Assembly: GCA_001600455.1 (NCBI GenBank)
Contig: BCKC01000004.1
Location: forward strand, 4,018,915-4,082,914
Reading direction: 5' to 3'
Length of the DNA: 64,000 nt
DNA from: Endocalyx cinctus
Lineage: Eukaryota > Ascomycota > Sordariomycetes > Amphisphaeriales > Apiosporaceae
In this document: positions 58,201-64,000 of the stretch, piece after piece
How positions within the stretch are numbered: position 1 is the stretch's first letter
How the letters are laid out: each line of letters opens with the position of its first letter
Notes under the pieces: model-generated
What the model was told of the DNA's origin: nothing
Database searches by the model: none
The model's input: only the letters and a program-made list of their open reading frames with translations
Position numbers and translations under genes: made by a program

Positions 58201-61200
58201 AACTTCTCACTATACTATGTACAGCCTGATGATCGTAAATAGAGCTTCGGATCGAAACATGACGAGATCTTAAAAATCAATCCCGCCGCTATCGTAGTAT
58301 ACTAAACACTAGATAAGAGTAAGATAGATAGAGATCTTCGCGGGCAGAAGTAATTCCAGGGTCGGGTTCCGCAGCCGGTCGTTTTCCAGCGTCGCATTTT
58401 TGCGCCGTTGATAATCTGCGATGATACCCTGAACCCTGGTCGAGCAGTAGACGATTGGCTAAGGTAGGGCAACGAGATAAGGTTAAAAACTGGTGTGGTA
58501 AGTCATGTAACTCTGCTAATTCAGGGTTCAAGTCTAAATATCGTGCGAGTGGGGGGGAAGGATCGTGGGTGGGCGAGAGCTTGGTGAGTATACTCTATCA
58601 AGGCCCAGATCAAGGGAAATAATCTGTACGTGCCACCGGGATGTCTTACAGCATATAAGGTATGCATATAGTACCTTGCTGGCAGTATACTTTCTTTTCT
58701 TTTCTTTTTTTTCTGATTCTCACGTCTACAGTATATTATCTTAATTCCAGCTGACCATTCGTCCCACGGAAACACACGTCAGCTTTCGTGGTTTATACGT
58801 CTCCGCCTTCCAGCCAGTAAAATCAGGGTGGGCCTCGAGCTCCCCATTAAGTTATATCCACTTCTGTACGCTCAACATAGTGCACTAATCAATTCCCACT
58901 CCCAAAACTTTCAAGCCTGCGTATCGTGCTACTTATTACATAATAAGTAGTGACTTGTTAGGGGTTAAGGCCCTTACAGCATTATATTTGCCACTATGCT
59001 GTAACTCTTACGTTAATCTCGGTATGCCACAATGTATATACTTGATTCTGCATAGATTATGGTAAGATGTTTGACGTAGTGGAGCTTGATCATTGGATAT
59101 ACTTGCTCTATGAGTAGCTATGATATGATACGATCATGCCCTCTCCACTACAATACATATCATCAAAATGAAAAGAGAATTTATATAATTAAAACTAAAA
59201 CACCATACGGTAAATTAGTAATTAATATTTCTCTAGTTGTTTGGAAGCGATAACGGGCGGGGAGGGTAGTCCCTTGAATGTATCATCAGCTATGCGAGGC
59301 TCGTGTAATAATTAATAATTTACATCTATGCTACACAATGTACAAGACCCTTATATTTTCATCGACGTAAATCGCGCATTTTCTGGTAATTATATTGCTG
59401 AATAGTTGAGTCGTATCATAGAAGTTAGTTAGGCACGAGATCGTCTCAGACATTTCTTTAGGAGAAATGTCGTGAAACGTGCCCTACCTCTTTATCTTCG
59501 GCAATCTTGCATTCGAGGGCGCTAAGGCCAGCACGTTGGGAGGACCCCTGAATTTACATACACAACTAAGAACCCTATTGACATACCTGACGCCTTATGA
59601 ACTCCAATTGGTTGTTATACTGATACTACGTTAGAAGCGATAAGCAGGGCAGGAGTTGTCCAGAGTACAAGGTAATATAGTGTAGGGGATAAGGAGAGTA
59701 GGTAATTATTATACGCGTAATCCATTCCCCTCCTTTTTAAGAGATCTTTATAGACAGTATTACACGCTCCGAGGCTCTCATCGATCGGAGCCGACCTCGG
59801 TGGACCGGAGCATAATAATAAAATCAGATGTGGACTCTTCTATATACCTAATATGCATGACTCGTGCAAATCTGTGACAGAAACAAAAGGATTTACACAG
59901 AACACTCTCCGTGCAGTAATTTCTACCGGTTAATTGCTTGCGGCTCAAATTTTCTTTTTTTGATTATAAAGCCACACCTACTAGGGTTAAGGTAGTAGTA
60001 TAGAAAGAGAAAAAAGGAATACGTAGTCCGAAGTAGCCGAACAGGTTTCCAGTTTTTTATTTCCCTGGAGCCTTAGATCGGCGCCGTTTTTTTAACCTGT
60101 TCGTTACAAACGCCCCATATCACTTCTTTATGTGTAAAACTTAAAAACAAGCTTAATTTATACAGTAAAATATACGAAGTACATATTGCTTCTGATATCA
60201 GCCCAGATAAGCACCTATCCAATGCATAGCAGTTTAAAACAGCCGAAGTGTGACAAGACTAGAGAGAAATAGGTTATCCGCTGACAGAGTAAAGAAGAGT
60301 TTTAAATTCCGAGATAGTCATTAAGGCAAAACCAGTCTGCGACATGGGTTCTATGCGTTGGCCGTATTCTATAATGCAGATTTTCAAAACTTGACTCTGC
60401 TTATGTGAGTCGGTCACGTCTGATATAGGGAACCGATGCTGACACTGTCGTTGTTGATGATGTATGATGGGTAGGTCCGTGCGCAGAGTCAGAGTTATGA
60501 CTGCCTATACGTAGGTAGCAGTCGAGTTAAACCGGCTTGTAACATCTTCAGCAGCCGGTTATAGTAAGAGGTGAATAAACTGCCGAGTAAGCTCACCTTG
60601 TATCGTACCACTAGTATTTGCCAAGTCTATAGAGAAGTTGAACCAAACAAAACTGGTGTTAAAAATATCTATCGGGATATTTAAACCGCGCCAGAATAAT
60701 CTGAGCCTCAAAAACGTGCTACACTACCGGAGCATATCAATTATGGGAATATTGAACCAGGCACAAGGTTGATGAGTTCCCACGTTTCCTAGAATTACCA
60801 AGAAACTAATGCTATAGCATCGCTAGCTTACTCGTTGACGATGGCTTTGGGTTTAGTGTGTCGCAGACCTGCATGCGTGGGATGATTCTCCTTATCACTT
60901 ACACAGTACTCCGTGCACATATTTTATTTTTGGCTTTATGCTAGTGTATAAATTATAGATTGATGGAGGCAGATTTTCTAGCGTGATTCCTTAAGTATAA
61001 AAATAGAGAGCTCGGAGTCGAAAGATCTGACTGTCTGTGCTTTGTTCTTATCCCCGGGTCTTGGCATTGTTTAGTATCCATGAATATTATAGATGTTATT
61101 GATCCATCCTCCAGTATTGGATATATCTATCTGCCTTATATGTACTCCGTACACTAGTAAGCAAAGTGGAAAGCTTTTGGCAGCGCACAGACACGGCGTT

Positions 61201-62419
61201 AAGATATTAATATTATATGTACAGTGTCACAATAATAGTATGTGGGTAGTAGGTAGATAATCTTGGGTGCGGATAGGACAATGCATAGAAATCTTTGGGA
61301 GTGTCAGCTTAAGCCTTCAAGACACAGCCGCTTCTCAGTGGTCAAGGGTAGACGTGATACAACATTTTTCCCATACCGCATCTTCTCGAAGTCATGCGAT
61401 GCTTACCTCTGTTCTCCCTGCCGATATCTCTCTGTTAAACGGTCCGAGCAAAGCGGTATAGGTGGAGCTTCAGCACGATTTGCGTACGCCACTCAGACTT
61501 ACATACCTGACCGGAGCAGATCCAACGACGGCGTCGATGATAAAAGCGTCGCAAGCTCTGATATTTCTTGACCGCTACATCATACCTATAGTAGAAGCTG
61601 AGTGAAGTGAAGGAAGGGGTTTTTTTTTTTTTGGCTCGATTAATCTGAGTAATTGTTAACCATTATAGGCCGGAGGCGCTATTATCCTACTCGACCGCCG
61701 GCAGCTTGGTACCGAAAGTAGTAATTAACTCTTCTACATATGCTAAGAGAGATGCATAAATGTAACACACATGCATGCGCCGAACGTGTTTTATTCCATC
61801 GCCATTCGTAGATAAAAACTTGGCGGTGAGAATAAAGTGGCAGGTTGGAGGTTGTTATTGCTTGGGTAATTAGGTACGGTCGTAGGTTCCTAGTCGGACA
61901 GTTCGTATCAAACCGCGGGAGAGCGAATTACCAGCTTGACTTCTACGGATTCGAGGTTGCAGAAATTCCGAAATGCGCGCAATGATGTGTTGCGCATCGA
62001 CATGCATACATGAATGAGGACGATCGCTCACGAAAATTTATCTACGTCGTGATATTGCTTACTGTCTTCTTCTGAGCAGTTTCAACTTTGGAGCCTCGTC
62101 ATAAAATTTACGGGTATTTCGGATCAGCGCCGGAGAATGTCAGTAAAGAAATTGAGACAGAAAAAAGTGGGGGATTAAAGTAAAAAGAAAGACACCTGAA
62201 AGAGAGAGAGAGAGAGAAAACATTCCACAATGCCTGCCCGATTATGTCGTGATAACCCCTTGGAGGGTCACCGACAAAAAGATCTGACATGTCGGGGAAT
62301 ATTCCTAGTGTACGAGCACGATGATTTGCCTGCCGAGAAGGATTCGTGTACAGTGATGGAGTTCATAATCCATGTTAATCTTACGTACGCATGCCCGCTC
62401 TCCCGCTCTCCCAACGAAT

Positions 62420-62458
<39 letters not shown>

Positions 62459-63629
62459 TACATACAACTTGTCTCATGCACTTTGAATAACACGGGAGAA
62501 AGGAGTAAAAAAGAAGGCGTATATTTATTCGCATATTGCAGTTGGACAACTGCAGACGCCATACAGCTGACGTGCACCTAATCGATTTGTCAATATTCAT
62601 CTGAGTAATTTTGCCGCATCTCCGACATCTGCTGCGAGTCATTGGGATCGACTTAAAGTTTAAGAGATCATGTTTGACTTATTCCACTGTTTGATGTTGG
62701 AGGATTATAAAAAATAAAAAATAAAAATAATAATAAAAATCGTGCACTTTTCGCATTATGATCAAACCTGCCGCAAAAGACACTTTTATAATCGACATCG
62801 ATTGTGATCAAGTTGAAATAATAACGACTATTCCTTTATCGTGAGAATGCGTTCCGTGGGTTGAAGCCGACAATGTCAAACTCCCTGGTTAAAGGTTTAC
62901 TACACAATAAAAGACTTAATTGACGCACAGAGCAGAATCAGGAAGAGAGAGTTTAGGGTTAACAATCCTCCCTGAACAATTCTGGGGGGTTGTCCTAGTG
63001 TGCATGTACTGATTTGTGGAGCTTCGGTGCTCCGACCCCGATAATATACTACGGCGACATCTCCGTTGCTCCGTCCAATCAAGCTTCGGATTTGACGGTG
63101 GCTGTCAGAACAGTATCATGCAATACGACGTTTGACCCTGAACCTGACAGCCCTAGGTAGTGATCTACTTCTAGGGGGTGTTTACTTCGACACCCTCTCC
63201 TCCACCCAAACTACCCGGCAATATGAACTACACATATACTATCTAAAAAGTGGCAGGAACATTAGGTGCAAGCTCCACGGGTGGGTACACGGTGCCCACG
63301 TATACTACGTTTGAGGTCGTAGATACCGACCACTTGGGGTAGAACGACGCCATTTCGTCGCATTCTCCTTAAAGGAAGTTGGGATGGCTTCTGTCCCTAG
63401 AACCTGGATAGACCCCTGAAAAGAGTATTGGAGGTGTGAAAAAAAAAAAAAAAGGCTGATTATGAGTGCAGCGTAGTCAGAAATTCGTCTCAGGTACGCG
63501 GGGTGGGTTGTTCTGTCTACCACAGCTCTTCGGCATAATTATACTCGGCGTATATTTGCGATGATGAAGTCGTCATTCCGTCATTGAAAATTGACGGCGT
63601 ATAGGACCCTTGCAAACTTACCTGGGCAC
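55286..63629. other. 8.3-kb gene-free region upstream of PKS
   Basis: The first ~600 bases are the PKS leader and promoter, purine-rich on the plus strand. Beyond that I see no supported gene on either strand. Open frames at 58289-58531 (minus) and 61263-61571 (plus) are somewhat GC-rich but match nothing I know. Homopolymer runs occur at 57945-57970 (26 A), 58170-58186 (T) and 61620-61632 (T), and a GA repeat near 62202-62217. TACTCCGTA-type words occur at 56178-56187 and 61143-61152. It looks like an AT-rich gene desert, possibly old transposon DNA mutated past recognition. Confidence 0.55.
62419..62458. repeat. T21-A19 perfect inverted repeat
   Basis: Twenty-one T are followed directly by nineteen A, so the DNA is a loopless palindrome of A/T only. 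It can form a hairpin or a nucleosome-poor site, and it is also a place where sequencing length errors are likely. Confidence 0.85.
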
Positions 63630-64000
63630 TCAAGTATACTGTGCAGACTTCCCCAAATCCCCGGATTCCGCAATTAAAAACAGTTTTGAGTCGCCAAGCA
63701 GAGGCTTGATATCTGCGTAGTAAAAGAACTCAGAGATATCACGAAGCCACTCAAACATGGTAAGTACGTTATCTCGGAAATCCTTAGTTCCGAAGAATCT
63801 TAATATCTTTAGCGGTGATTTTTTTTATCCCACGCCAGGGCTATTGAAGATAATCTCTTGCTTTTTCTCCGAAAGAATGAGCAGATCAGAATAGATTATT
63901 CCCAAGTTCAATGCCCGCGAGTTGTCATCTGATGGAAATCCCCCACACACCAAGAATCTCAATTGATAGATACCCTGCAGGTGGGAGAACAACGTTCGGC
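63630..64000 (-). pseudogene. Broken minus-strand coding fragment, runs off the right edge
   Basis: One minus-strand frame reads as protein from the window edge down to a TGA at 63630-63632. It contains NLGIIYSDLLILSEKKQEII, then an in-frame TAA beside an eight-A run (about 63819-63827), and then FFYYADIKPLLGDSKLFLIA. A canonical GTAAGT donor lies eight bases past the terminal stop, as if a frame-changing mutation had cut off the end of an exon. Upstream sequence lies outside the window. The family is not recognised. The stop next to the A run could also be a sequencing error or a missed intron, but a 27-nt intron would be too short. Confidence 0.45.

Noticed and set aside
58289..58531. 80-codon GC-rich minus-strand frame
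   Set aside because: It looked like a transposase or bZIP remnant at first, but no conserved block could be matched in any frame.
61263..61571. 102-codon plus-strand frame in the gene desert
   Set aside because: Arg/Ser-rich without recognisable features or leader signals, and no coding periodicity that I can see.

Overview
The window is nuclear DNA of a filamentous ascomycete (Pezizomycotina). Genes carry many short spliceosomal introns with GTRAGT-like donors and TAG/CAG acceptors, and leaders are often CT-rich. The families present are typical moulds' families: an HR-PKS, an AA9 polysaccharide monooxygenase, a fungal rhodopsin-domain receptor, Byr4 and fungal XRCC4. A Sordariomycete, perhaps of the Xylariales, is my guess from gene style and the CTAGGTA-rich spacers; I cannot prove it.

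Layout. 0-26 kb is an accessory, largely metabolic stretch: a six-exon cytochrome P450 (-), a small Cys-rich unknown (+), a short-chain dehydrogenase (+) tail-to-tail with an HxxxDG acyltransferase (-), a broken rhodopsin-domain gene (+), a secreted TAP-like hydrolase (-), a secreted AA9 LPMO (+), a TauD-type dioxygenase (-) divergent from a sugar-porter MFS (+), a histidine phosphatase (-), a PAP2 lipid phosphatase (-) and a monocarboxylate-porter-like MFS (-). 26-30 kb is gene-poor. It holds an orphan coding-like patch, three hairpin-forming repeat copies and a decayed Ty1/copia pol fragment. 30-38 kb is a conserved core: byr4 (mitotic exit), XRCC4 (end joining) and an aldo-keto reductase. 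38-46 kb has an intact rhodopsin-domain membrane protein (-), an amino-acid/choline-type permease (+) and an RNase H-like protein (+) lacking one catalytic Asp. 47-55.3 kb is one complete highly reducing polyketide synthase (-; KS-AT-DH-cMT-ER-KR-ACP, 6 exons, 2598 aa). From 55.3 to about 63.6 kb I see no gene, and the right edge carries a fragment of a broken minus-strand gene.

How the genes fit together. The PKS has no release domain, and no tailoring enzyme, regulator or exporter lies next to it. It therefore looks like an orphan synthase on the edge of a gene desert rather than a full cluster. The P450, SDR and acyltransferase lie 38 kb or more away, beyond housekeeping genes. AA9, the TAP hydrolase and the sugar porter suggest plant-polymer or peptide scavenging.

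Exon joins given here were worked out by hand from splice signals, phase and family motifs, and every multi-exon model closes in frame. Nothing was searched against a database. I found no convincing previously undescribed multi-gene system. The most notable points are the orphan PKS with altered DH and ER motifs, a 4-nt exon in the AA9 gene, two inferred GC-AG introns, two enzymes with altered catalytic residues, and the transposon relics.
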